Assembly: GCA_003543245.1 (NCBI GenBank)
Contig: DPJB01000031.1
Coordinates: 35,226 to 77,813, forward strand
Source: Moraxellaceae bacterium
Lineage (GTDB): Bacteria > Pseudomonadota > Gammaproteobacteria > Pseudomonadales > Moraxellaceae
Direction: 5' to 3'
Length of the DNA stretch: 42,588 nt
Position 1 is the stretch's first letter, and each line of letters begins with the position of its first letter. Positions 19,401-25,815 of this stretch are shown piece after piece. A program made the translations under genes and the position numbers. Below the pieces are notes generated by a model. The model made no database searches. It saw nothing but the letters and a program-made list of their open reading frames with translations, and had not been told where the DNA came from.

Positions 19401-20376
19401 CGTTCTGGGTCAGGCTGCCGTAGGTACCCTGCAGGCTGACAACACTGGCGCTGGCGCCGTCAGCACCTTCGTCATCATTAGCGAGAATATTGATCACAAC
19501 ACTGGGCGTGTCTTCACCGATGCTGGCCGAATCGTCTGTTGCGTCAGGCAGGTCATCAAGCACCTGGATGCTGAGGACGTCGGTATCAGTGTCGCCGTCA
19601 TTGTCGGTCAGGACGACGTCCATTTCATCGAACAGCGGATTGACGCCGTCGTCATCCGGGTGCACTTCATTGTCGAGCAGTTCGTATTCGTAGGTGATTT
19701 CACCCGTGGCCGGGTTGTAGCCGGTGATGGTGAGTTCGTTGCCCAGCGGTGTGGTGACAAGTGGATTGACCAGCACGCCATTGGAAATCACGGTGACGCC
19801 GTTGATGACCAGGCTATCCACCCCGTCGGGAGCGGAAATGATGAAGCTGCCGCTGGTGGTGGTGGGCGTTTGTCCGGACAGGTCGTTTTCATCAACAGAG
19901 GCATCACCGTTCTGGATGGTGGGGGCCAGGCCGGAAATGTCGGCGGCATTGTCCTCCACCAGAAGGCGCTGATCCTCGGGCAGGGTGGTGGTCATGGTTT
20001 CCGTCGGGAATGCGAAGCCGACTGGCGTGGTGCTTTCGGAGACACGGCCCAGGCGAATGAAGCCGTTGCCGCCCTCATCGCCCCCTCCGGTGCCGGACAG
20101 GCCGGCGGCGGTGGCTTCCAGTTCGGTGCTGACGTCACGTCCGGCGAGCAAGGCCTCCAGCACTGCCTCGGCAGCGGCATCCGCACTCATGGCGGGCAGC
20201 ATGGGTGGCAGCTCATTGCCGGCATTGTCCGGGTCCAGCGCCGAGACGGCTTCTTCGGGCAGAAACTCAGGCAGTGGTGCTTCGGCAGCCTGCAGCTCTT
20301 CGAGCTCGGGGGGCAGGGCGGCCGCACGCGTGGCGGCGCTGTTCGTGCTGCTTGAGGTGGCGGGGCGGGTATCCAT
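16453..20376 (-). CDS. Type I secreted RTX adhesin with T1SS-143 repeats, LapA/BpfA-like, lacking the N-terminal retention domain
   Basis: A 1307-residue acidic secreted protein. Residues 1-110 are an Ala/Glu-rich helical linker ending ELEATAAGLSGTGGGDEGG; TAAG (89-92) is the motif cut by LapG in LapA-type adhesins. Residues about 150-765 are three units of about 240 residues with the T1SS-143 pattern (VDEDDLPDG, SISAPDGVDDLTIGG, SIQIVDDVP), each except the last joined to a VCBS-like beta domain. Residues about 770-1125 are further beta-rich domains with LTDTDGDS motifs. Residues about 1130-1195 are RTX calcium-binding nonapeptides (GGAGNDTL, GGSGNDTL). The last 110 residues (ADVFVWQLGEGG, DTITDFADGIGGDQLDLRDLL) are a type I secretion signal of the VCA0849 class. 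The start has GGAGGT 4 bases upstream. The beta-rich retention module that should precede the linker is absent from this frame. Confidence 0.92.
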   Translation of the reverse strand: MDTRPATSSSTNSAATRAAALPPELEELQAAEAPLPEFLPEEAVSALDPDNAGNELPPMLPAMSADAAAEAVLEALLAGRDVSTELEATAAGLSGTGGGDEGGNGFIRLGRVSESTTPVGFAFPTETMTTTLPEDQRLLVEDNAADISGLAPTIQNGDASVDENDLSGQTPTTTSGSFIISAPDGVDSLVINGVTVISNGVLVNPLVTTPLGNELTITGYNPATGEITYEYELLDNEVHPDDDGVNPLFDEMDVVLTDNDGDTDTDVLSIQVLDDLPDATDDSASIGEDTPSVVINILANDDEGADGASASVVSLQGTYGSLTQNGDGTWTYHLDTSNPVVQGLGVAGETPETLTDTFTYNLTDTDGDIDTANIVVTITGVDDPVTITNLTPSGQGGDALVDEDDLPDGSGTTKESLTTSGNFSISAPDGVDDLTIGGHAVITDGVFTATSFVTALGNTLNITAYDSNTGVISYTYTLADNETHTNANGQNSLFEDFSVVLTDEDGDSTNNTLSINIVDDVPDAINNTDPDIVSENSIVTTGNVLGNDVQGADGASVTPAVIAGTYGTLTLNADGSYSYALNTSDADFIALNGGGSDTEVFTYTLTDSDGDSDTATLTLNIHNDDDGVFIFNLTPQAEGGDSLVDEDDLPDGSDTTKEPVAVTGDFAISAADGIDTISIGGTLITYAELANSGTVPIVIATALGNTLTITGYTGDVYGGTIYGTYTLNDNETHTSGNGENSRFDALAIIVTDTDGDNTADILSIQIVDDVPQAFSPLSGHVNNADGSTSSFALDVDGNIDNNTGADQTGTVRFATTQEGASSLTSLGETVYFYVSADGQTLTGSTALTEGAVSDGNTIFTVVLNQDGDSDLANDSYTMTMSGTIDNGSGVAFTDLSGTGEAGNPSFKIVESGVAGQEILFSPAGGATSVNSDSNDVAVDSQFIDAPEGLRIDFGEFSTANGGDDYLVNTNNTINGFSFSIDQISGGTTASILLKAYDADTDENFNNDPLDPITRILVYSALGVLLATSDTGNAAGITFEDHGDGTWTVSGVQTDYSVVTLTDDGYSRIEIYNDDTNATDGKFSLSNLEVLVTDTGTPIEQVFDLTLTDTDGDSVDGSLSVTFEPAALATGTTITGTADADTLYGGAGNDTLNGLAGNDLLDGGSGNDTLDGGADNDTLIGNSGNDTMTGGSGADVFVWQLGEGGTTSSPAEDTITDFADGIGGDQLDLRDLLVGEESAPLTDYLHFDLDGSDTVISVSSTGAFDGSNYASAADQRIVLSNVDLVTGSSGDTDIISSLVASSNLRTDI
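16795..16985 (-). repeat. RTX calcium-binding nonapeptide repeats in the adhesin
   Basis: About six consecutive GGxGxDxLx-type units (for example GGAGNDTLN, GGSGNDTLD, GNSGNDTMT) encoded in tandem near the C-terminus. They bind Ca2+ and fold outside the cell after export. Confidence 0.9.
18050..19935 (-). repeat. Three tandem ~720-730 bp units encoding T1SS-143/VCBS repeats
   Basis: The marker motif VDE(N/D)DL is encoded at about 19897-19870, 19176-19151 and 18447-18422, giving spacings of about 721 and 729 bp (240-243 residues). Units 2 and 3 are the most alike (both VDEDDLPDGS-TTKE). The third unit stops after its DDVPQAF segment and lacks the VCBS-like half. Confidence 0.8.
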
Positions 20377-20458
20377 GATGACCTCCAGTGCCTCTAACTT
20401 CTTTAAGTTCCTTCGGCCGGACGCCTGCGCATGCAGGTGCGGTCAATCTTGTAGGTTC

Positions 20459-20505
20459 AGGCTAGGCCTGCCGGGGTGGCATGCCTACCGTACCGTTGGC
20501 CGGTA
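20459..20505 (-). promoter_or_regulatory. Promoter A of the adhesin with TACCG-N10-CGGTA operator-like dyad
   Basis: Minus strand: dyad at 20505-20486, then -35-like TAGGCA (20487-20482), a 17-base spacer and -10-like TAGCCT (20464-20459). A transcript from here would have a leader of about 75 bases before the adhesin start. The same arrangement occurs at 21051-21097. The match to sigma-70 consensus is weak (4/6 and 3/6), which fits an activator-dependent promoter. Confidence 0.6.
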
Positions 20506-20516
20506 TGGCCGGCCGT

Positions 20517-21008
20517 TCAGCCCTGCTCCGGCCCGTACAGGCTGCGCAGCAGGCAAGCGATTCCGTCGTCGCCCATGCCGGCCATCATCAGCTGGTGCAT
20601 GTCGCCAGCGTAGGGTGGGTGCGGTGTGCCGGTTTGCAGCAGGAGATCCAGGCTTTCACCGGGGGTGTCGAGTACGCCGGCAAGGCTGAGGGCATTACCG
20701 GCATCCGGGGCCAGCCACTCGGTCACCATGGCGGCATTTGCCCACGCATCCAGCGTCCACTCACTGGTGTCGACACCGGCATCGGCCAGTACGTCCGTAT
20801 CGAGCAGCAAGGTCTGGTCGGGGCCCAGCCCGAGCTCATGCCCGGAGGCCAGTTGCACCAGTGCGGTGCCATGGGTGCCGGTGTGCAGGAGCGTGCCCTT
20901 GGCAAGCGGCATGCCGGGGGTCACCGGTATTTGTCCGTTGCCATCCTGCAGCCAGACATCACCGGTGGCATTCATGACGCGGGCAGCAAATGAAATCACG
21001 GTGTCCAT
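20517..21008 (-). CDS. Stand-alone retention-module-like protein, probable partner of the adhesin
   Basis: 163 residues, no signal peptide. Residues about 5-70 (AARVMNATGDVWLQDG, PVTPGMPLAKGTLLHTG, GTALVQLASGHELGLG, DQTLLLDTDVL) follow the beta-strand pattern of the N-terminal retention module of LapA/BpfA-type adhesins, the plug that holds such adhesins in the outer-membrane pore. Residues about 71-163 are helical and acidic and I do not recognise them; they contain no TAAG or PAAG cleavage motif and no RTX repeats. The ATG at 21008 has AGAGAGG about 6 bases upstream. The stop is 140 bases before the adhesin start, on the same strand. The assignment as retention module rests on pattern reading, not a search. 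Confidence 0.7.
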   Translation of the reverse strand: MDTVISFAARVMNATGDVWLQDGNGQIPVTPGMPLAKGTLLHTGTHGTALVQLASGHELGLGPDQTLLLDTDVLADAGVDTSEWTLDAWANAAMVTEWLAPDAGNALSLAGVLDTPGESLDLLLQTGTPHPPYAGDMHQLMMAGMGDDGIACLLRSLYGPEQG

Positions 21009-21050
21009 GACGGGCCTCTCTGCACGACTGGCATTGATCAGCGTTATGTC

Positions 21051-21097
21051 AGGCTAGGGCGTCGCCGGTGGTGTGCCTACCGTACTGAAGGACGGTA
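21051..21097 (-). promoter_or_regulatory. Promoter B of the retention-module-like gene with TACCG-N10-CGGTA operator-like dyad
   Basis: Minus strand: dyad at 21097-21078 (outer arms TACCGT/ACGGTA perfect), -35-like TAGGCA (21079-21074), 17-base spacer and -10-like TAGCCT (21056-21051). The leader to the ATG at 21008 would be about 36 bases. The -35, -10, spacer length and dyad spacing are the same as in promoter A. Confidence 0.6.
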
Positions 21098-21355
21098 CCG
21101 GCCCCTGCCTCGCCGGGGGACATCCAACTCATGGATAAACGGTGGCAAACAAGGATGGATGGCAAGCTGCGGCCGGTTTGCTCCGCTAGTGTTAAAGAAC
21201 TGTCGCAGCACCCAATGCAGTCTGTGGTTGCAGGTCCTTGCCGGGCGTGTTCAGGGATAGCCCTTGGTGACAGCGGTACGGATGGCAAGGGGAATGGAAA
21301 TGCCCGTAATGCTTTCTTCTGATTATCACCGTGTGGTCGGCAAGGGTTGGTGCGC
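21098..21355. other. Rest of the intergenic region upstream of the GGDEF/EAL gene
   Basis: No gene is supported here. A 63-codon open frame (21131-21322) has no ribosome-binding site or recognisable features. The region should contain the promoter of the plus-strand GGDEF/EAL gene, but I see no convincing -35/-10 pair. AAGGG at 21342-21346 is the likely ribosome-binding site of that gene. Confidence 0.5.
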
Positions 21356-23830
21356 ATGAGCCGGCCGGACACGCTAGTCGACCTGCCGCGCCTGCCCTGG
21401 CTGGCCGCAGCTATCACCAGGGCCTCGTCGCTTCCCGGGTTCCGCCGCCAGATCATTCGTCATGCAATTACGGCAATGACACTGGCGCTCATGCTGCTGT
21501 TGCTCGCCAGTGGCCTGCATGACTTTTCGGCAAGGCGTGCGCAGCTGGACCGGGAGGCCGTGCTGCTGACGGATCTGGTGGCAGCGAATATTGCAGCACA
21601 GCATGTCCCTGGGGATGCGGTCTCCGTTGAAGAGCTGCTGGCGCCCGTGCGGGATGCTCCCCACATTGATGCAGCAACCATCAGGGACGCAGAAGGTGTG
21701 GTGCTCGCAGCGATTGGCTATCCGGTAAATGAATCGGCGCTGTCCCGGCAGTTTTTCGGAAAAACACAAATCGTGCGGACGGTGATGCATGCCGGCGTGG
21801 TGATTGGCGATGTCAGTCTCAATATCAGTCGCCGTTTTCTTGTTATCACGTTCCTGCAGGAAATGTTGTGGTCACTGCTTGCGCTTGTTCTGGTTGGTGC
21901 GATCGCCGCATTGTTGTTGTATCGCGCCCTGTTCCGGTTCTCCAGTCGCCTCGCCGACCTGACGGATACCATGTCGGGCATATCTGCCAGTGGTAATTTA
22001 GGTTTGCGCCTGCCCGAACAGAAATATGGCGAGGTCCGTGAGGTGGCAGTGCTGTCGCGTTCTCTGAATGCCTTGCTCGATGAGGTTCAGGGGCGCAGTT
22101 TCAATCTGGAGTGCGAGCTTGAAAACTCGCGGCTGATTGAAATGCATCTGGGCAAGATGTCGCTGGCTGTCGAAAATTCCGCTGCCGGAATTTTCATTAC
22201 CGATCCGGACGGATGGATCGAGTATGCCAACTCGAGTTATCTGGAAATGAACGGGCTTGATCGGGATGACTGCATCGGCATTCCCAGCTTGCTGGTGCAG
22301 AACAAGCATCTGACATCCGACCTCCATGCATCAATGTGGGATGCCATGCAGCAGGGGCACAACTGGCAGGGAGAGATCAGCGCCAGGCGCAAAAACGGTG
22401 AGCTTTACTGGGGAATCATGTCGCTGGCCTCCATTCGCAAAGAGGATGGCAGTATTGCACACATCATTGGCAATATTGATGATGTGTCCGAGCACAAGCG
22501 TGCGGAAGAAACCATCAACCGGCTGGCCTATTATGATGCGCTGACCATGCTGCCCAACCGGCACAGTTTTGGCGAGCAGCTGCCCCAGTTGCTGGCCAGG
22601 GCTACCCGCAAGCGTGAAATGGTGGCGGTCTGTTACCTTGATCTGGATCGTTTCAAGGAGGTCAATGACACGCTTGGACACAGCATGGGCGATCATCTCC
22701 TGCAGACGGCGGCAAAACGGCTGCAGTCTGTGTTGAGGGGGCATGATGTGGTGGCTCGCCTGGGTGGTGACGAGTTTGCCCTCATTATTCCGAGCCTGCA
22801 TGATCGCGTCAGTGCAGAAGTGGTGGCCAGGAAAATAATCGATCACATGACGGCACCATTCCAGCTGGATGGCCGCGAGCTTTCCGTGACAGCCAGCATG
22901 GGCATGGTGTTTTTCCCCGAGCATGGCAGTGATGCGGATGACTTGCTGAAAAAAGCCGATATTGCGCTGTACCGGGCCAAGGCGCTGGGACGCAACAATT
23001 TCCAGATTTTCTCGCTCGGGCTTGAGGAGGTGGGGCTGGCACGGCGCGAGCTGGAAGCGCAGATCCGGCAGGCACTGGCGACCGAGGATTTCTTTCTGGA
23101 GTATCAGCCAAAGCTTGATCTCGTTACGGGAAAGTTGTGCGGTGCGGAAGCGCTTATCCGCTGGAATCATCCGACGCTGGGGCGTTTGCCTCCCGACAAG
23201 TTCATTCCGCTGGCGGAAGAAAGCCGGCTCATCATTCCATTGGGTAACTGGATCATCAATGAAGTGGCGCGTCAGCAGGCCGCATGGCGTGACGAGGGAT
23301 TGCTGGTAGTGCCGGTGGCATTGAACCTGTCTACCATGCAGTTCAAGAATGACGACTTGCCGATGCGTTTCAGCGAGGCCCTGCGGCAGCATCACGTCAG
23401 TGCCGACCTGATCGAGCTTGAAATCACGGAAAGCCTGCTCATGGATGATCCAGAACGCATTCGTCTGCAACTGGCCGAGCTTGATGCCATGGGAATCGGC
23501 ATTGCGATTGATGATTTCGGTACAGGTTATTCCTCACTCAGTTATTTGCGGACACTGCCGGTGGATGTGCTCAAGATTGACCAGAGTTTTGTGCGTGATA
23601 TTGAAACCACGGATGACCGGATCACTCAGGCCATTATTGCCATGGCCAAGAGTCTGGACATGAAAGTGGTGGCCGAAGGTGCAGAAACCTCAGGCCAGAT
23701 CGAGCATCTGCGCAAGCTGGGGTGCGACGTGATTCAGGGATATGCCTACAGCCGTCCGCTGGCTGCCGATGTGTTTGCCAAATTCCTCCGCGCGCCGTCG
23801 GATGAGGAAGTGTCTGTCCTTGCCGAGTGA
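21356..23830 (+). CDS. CHASE8-HAMP-PAS-GGDEF-EAL membrane protein (c-di-GMP turnover)
   Basis: An 824-residue inner-membrane signalling protein. Membrane helix 1 is at about 37-53. The periplasmic part (about 55-155, with TDLVAANIAAQHVPGDAVSVEELL and AATIRDAEGVVLAAIG) looks like a CHASE8 sensor. A second membrane helix at about 165-185 leads to a HAMP segment, a PAS domain (about 265-385, NSAAGIFITDPDGWIEYAN), GGDEF and EAL. The cyclase motif GGDEF (470-474) and the phosphodiesterase motifs EAL (598-600), DDFGTGYSS, KIDQSF and VVAEGAET are intact, so both activities are possible. The ATG at 21356 has AAGGG 9 bases before it; upstream TTG and GTG codons are less well placed. It sits between adhesin and exporter genes on the opposite strand, which suggests that it tunes biofilm formation. 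Confidence 0.93.
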   Translation: MSRPDTLVDLPRLPWLAAAITRASSLPGFRRQIIRHAITAMTLALMLLLLASGLHDFSARRAQLDREAVLLTDLVAANIAAQHVPGDAVSVEELLAPVRDAPHIDAATIRDAEGVVLAAIGYPVNESALSRQFFGKTQIVRTVMHAGVVIGDVSLNISRRFLVITFLQEMLWSLLALVLVGAIAALLLYRALFRFSSRLADLTDTMSGISASGNLGLRLPEQKYGEVREVAVLSRSLNALLDEVQGRSFNLECELENSRLIEMHLGKMSLAVENSAAGIFITDPDGWIEYANSSYLEMNGLDRDDCIGIPSLLVQNKHLTSDLHASMWDAMQQGHNWQGEISARRKNGELYWGIMSLASIRKEDGSIAHIIGNIDDVSEHKRAEETINRLAYYDALTMLPNRHSFGEQLPQLLARATRKREMVAVCYLDLDRFKEVNDTLGHSMGDHLLQTAAKRLQSVLRGHDVVARLGGDEFALIIPSLHDRVSAEVVARKIIDHMTAPFQLDGRELSVTASMGMVFFPEHGSDADDLLKKADIALYRAKALGRNNFQIFSLGLEEVGLARRELEAQIRQALATEDFFLEYQPKLDLVTGKLCGAEALIRWNHPTLGRLPPDKFIPLAEESRLIIPLGNWIINEVARQQAAWRDEGLLVVPVALNLSTMQFKNDDLPMRFSEALRQHHVSADLIELEITESLLMDDPERIRLQLAELDAMGIGIAIDDFGTGYSSLSYLRTLPVDVLKIDQSFVRDIETTDDRITQAIIAMAKSLDMKVVAEGAETSGQIEHLRKLGCDVIQGYAYSRPLAADVFAKFLRAPSDEEVSVLAE

Positions 23831-23845
23831 TGCAGTGTCCGGGTG

Positions 23846-24490
23846 TCAGGGGGCCGGATGATGTGCGTCCACGCCATGCACATGCAGCGCCAGCTGCACC
23901 CGGTCATGCACCTGCAGTTTGCTGAAAATATGACTCAGGTGATCCTTTACCGTGCGCTCGGCTACACCCAGCTGGCGGGCGACTTCCTTGTTGGAGGCAC
24001 CATCGGCCACCAGGCAGGCCACTTCCTGTTCCCGGTCCGTCAGTCCCCGCCGCCAGTTGCTGCTGAAGGTGCCGGAGGCCGGCTGCACGGCCACGCTCAG
24101 CATCAGTCGCGACAGCAGCGAGCGGCCAATCCAGAGTTCCCCGTTGGCGACCGCCAGCACCAGTCGCGGCAGCAGGTCCACACTGATCCAGCTGTTGCAG
24201 TAACCCCGGAAGCCCACGCGTAATGCCGCCACGCCCTCGTCGTCATGCGGCACTGCGCTGCAGGCGACCAGCCGCGGCGGGCAGGCCTCCTGCCAGAGCT
24301 CGGGGCGGGTGACAGCGGGCAGGCCGGGCAGGTGCAGGTCAATCAGGCTGACGCTGCCATCCTCGGCGGGAGGTTTCCACAGGTCGTGGCCCTGCAGGCG
24401 GCAGTGCCCGGCCAGCCCGTGCCGCCAGTGCGCCAGCAGGCCGGCATTGGCGGTGTACAGGTGCACCGGAGGCAGTTGCAGGGCGCTCAT
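23846..24490 (-). CDS. LuxR/NarL-type transcriptional regulator with degenerate receiver domain
   Basis: 214 residues. The C-terminal part (about 148-205, GLTDREQEVACLVADGASNKEVARQLGVAERTVKDHLSHIFSKL) is a clear LuxR-type helix-turn-helix. The N-terminal part resembles a response-regulator receiver: LIDLHLPGLP puts Asp51 at the phospho-acceptor place and RVGFRGYCNSW matches the end of the fold. However, the early acidic pair and the conserved Lys (here Asn99) are missing, so phosphorylation is doubtful. It shares one base with the hlyD-like gene upstream (TGATG), so it belongs to the exporter operon. It is a candidate activator of the twin adhesin promoters, by inference. Confidence 0.88.
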   Translation of the reverse strand: MSALQLPPVHLYTANAGLLAHWRHGLAGHCRLQGHDLWKPPAEDGSVSLIDLHLPGLPAVTRPELWQEACPPRLVACSAVPHDDEGVAALRVGFRGYCNSWISVDLLPRLVLAVANGELWIGRSLLSRLMLSVAVQPASGTFSSNWRRGLTDREQEVACLVADGASNKEVARQLGVAERTVKDHLSHIFSKLQVHDRVQLALHVHGVDAHHPAP

Positions 24491-25815
24491 CAGCGTTCAC
24501 TCAGGGCGTAATTGCGGGCGCGCAGCATGGGCTTGAGCAGGTACGACAGCACCGAACGCTTGCCCGTCAGGATGTCCACGTCCGCCACCATGCCGGGCAG
24601 GATGGGCTGGCGGTCAGAGCCCACCCAGGACTGGTGCGTGCGCACATGCACGACATAGAACGCATTACCCTTGTCATCGGTGACCGTGTCGGCCGCAATG
24701 TGCTCCAGCGTTGCCTCCAGCCCGCCGTAGATGGAAAAGTCATAGGCCGTAAAACGCACCACGGCTTTCTGGCCCGGGCGCAGGAAGGCAATGTCGCGGG
24801 GTTGGATGCGTGCCTCCAGCAACAGGTTGTCGTTGAGCGGCACAATCTCGATCAGGTCCTTGCCGGGCTGTATCACGCCTCCCACGGTTGTCACCAGCAG
24901 GCGCTTGACGGTGCCATGCATGGGCGCACGCACCTCGGTGCGATCCACCTTGTCCTGCAGGGCGCTGGTTCCGGCTTGCAGCCCCTGCAGCTTGCCCATG
25001 GTCTCGGACAGTTCCATGCGCGCCTGGTTGCGAAAGGTCAGCTCGGTTTCCTGACGCTTGCGTCTGGCCTCGTTGATGGCGGACTCCAGCCGCGAAATCT
25101 GTGCATTGGCGGTATCACGCTCCCCGCGAAAACGCGCCGCATCACGCTGCAGGCGCAGTATCTCCACATCAGAGACGGCCCCCGAGCCGGACAGCTCGCG
25201 CGTCATGGTCAGTTCCCGCTGGGTCAGGGTGAAGCTTTCGGCAGCCTGGTTGCGCCGGCTGATGACCTCGTTCATTTCCTGGGTGCGTTGCTCCAGTTGC
25301 TGCAGGGCGATGCCCACGCCGGATTGCAGCTCCTGACGCCGCGCCAGATAGAGCGACCGTTCCGCTTCGGCAAGTTCCGGAAAGGCCGCCTCCAGTCCAT
25401 CGGGCAGGACGAAGGGGCGATCCTCCGCAATTGCGCGCAAACGTGCCGCCTTCGCCTGCAGCGAGACGACCTGCGATTCGTTTTCCTGCAGCGAGGAGGC
25501 AAAGCGCGTCGGGTCGATGCGCAGCAGCAGCTGCCCTTTCTCCACGATATTGCCCTCCTGCACCAGAATGCCGGAGACAATGCCACCATCGAGACTCTGC
25601 ACGACCTGGACATGGCTGGACGGGATGACCCGGCCCTGTCCACGCGCCACCTCGTCAACCGTCGCCAGTGCGGCCCACACCAGCATCACCACCAGCAAAC
25701 CCAGCATGCTCCAGACAAAGGCACGGGCATAACGGGCGCGCGGGCTGGCCAGCAACAGATCGGCATCGGCCCAGAAGTCACCCACCGGGGTACTTGGCGG
25801 TGCAGGCGTTTTCAT
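24490..25815 (-). CDS. lapC: HlyD/LapC-type membrane fusion protein of the type I secretion system
   Basis: A 441-residue periplasmic adaptor that links the inner-membrane exporter to an outer-membrane channel. A single N-terminal membrane helix (about 31-51) is followed by the biotinyl-lipoyl-like half motif (VVQSLDGGIVSGILVQEGNIVEKGQLL), a long coiled-coil region rich in Gln and Glu (about 105-290), and the second half (TEVRAPMHGTVKRLLVTTVGGVIQPG) with a C-terminal beta domain. The ATG overlaps the stop of the exporter gene by 4 bases. The gene symbol is by analogy with the Pseudomonas Lap system. Confidence 0.93.
   Translation of the reverse strand: MKTPAPPSTPVGDFWADADLLLASPRARYARAFVWSMLGLLVVMLVWAALATVDEVARGQGRVIPSSHVQVVQSLDGGIVSGILVQEGNIVEKGQLLLRIDPTRFASSLQENESQVVSLQAKAARLRAIAEDRPFVLPDGLEAAFPELAEAERSLYLARRQELQSGVGIALQQLEQRTQEMNEVISRRNQAAESFTLTQRELTMTRELSGSGAVSDVEILRLQRDAARFRGERDTANAQISRLESAINEARRKRQETELTFRNQARMELSETMGKLQGLQAGTSALQDKVDRTEVRAPMHGTVKRLLVTTVGGVIQPGKDLIEIVPLNDNLLLEARIQPRDIAFLRPGQKAVVRFTAYDFSIYGGLEATLEHIAADTVTDDKGNAFYVVHVRTHQSWVGSDRQPILPGMVADVDILTGKRSVLSYLLKPMLRARNYALSER

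Noticed and set aside
18037..20355. Long plus-strand open frames opposite the adhesin (18037-19131 and 19378-20355)
   Set aside because: They mirror the repetitive, GC-rich adhesin gene, lack ribosome-binding sites and show no recognisable domain; treated as shadows.
21131..21200. Possible c-di-GMP riboswitch upstream of the GGDEF/EAL gene (GGCAAAC at 21144-21150)
   Set aside because: Only a short string resembles the motif; the rest of the conserved core and the paired elements are not present.
21131..21322. 63-codon plus-strand frame upstream of the GGDEF/EAL gene
   Set aside because: No ribosome-binding site, no hydrophobic or conserved pattern, and it lies in the promoter region of a divergent pair.
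21356..23830. GGDEF/EAL protein as LapD
   Set aside because: LapD has degenerate catalytic motifs and no PAS domain; here both motifs are intact and a PAS domain is present.
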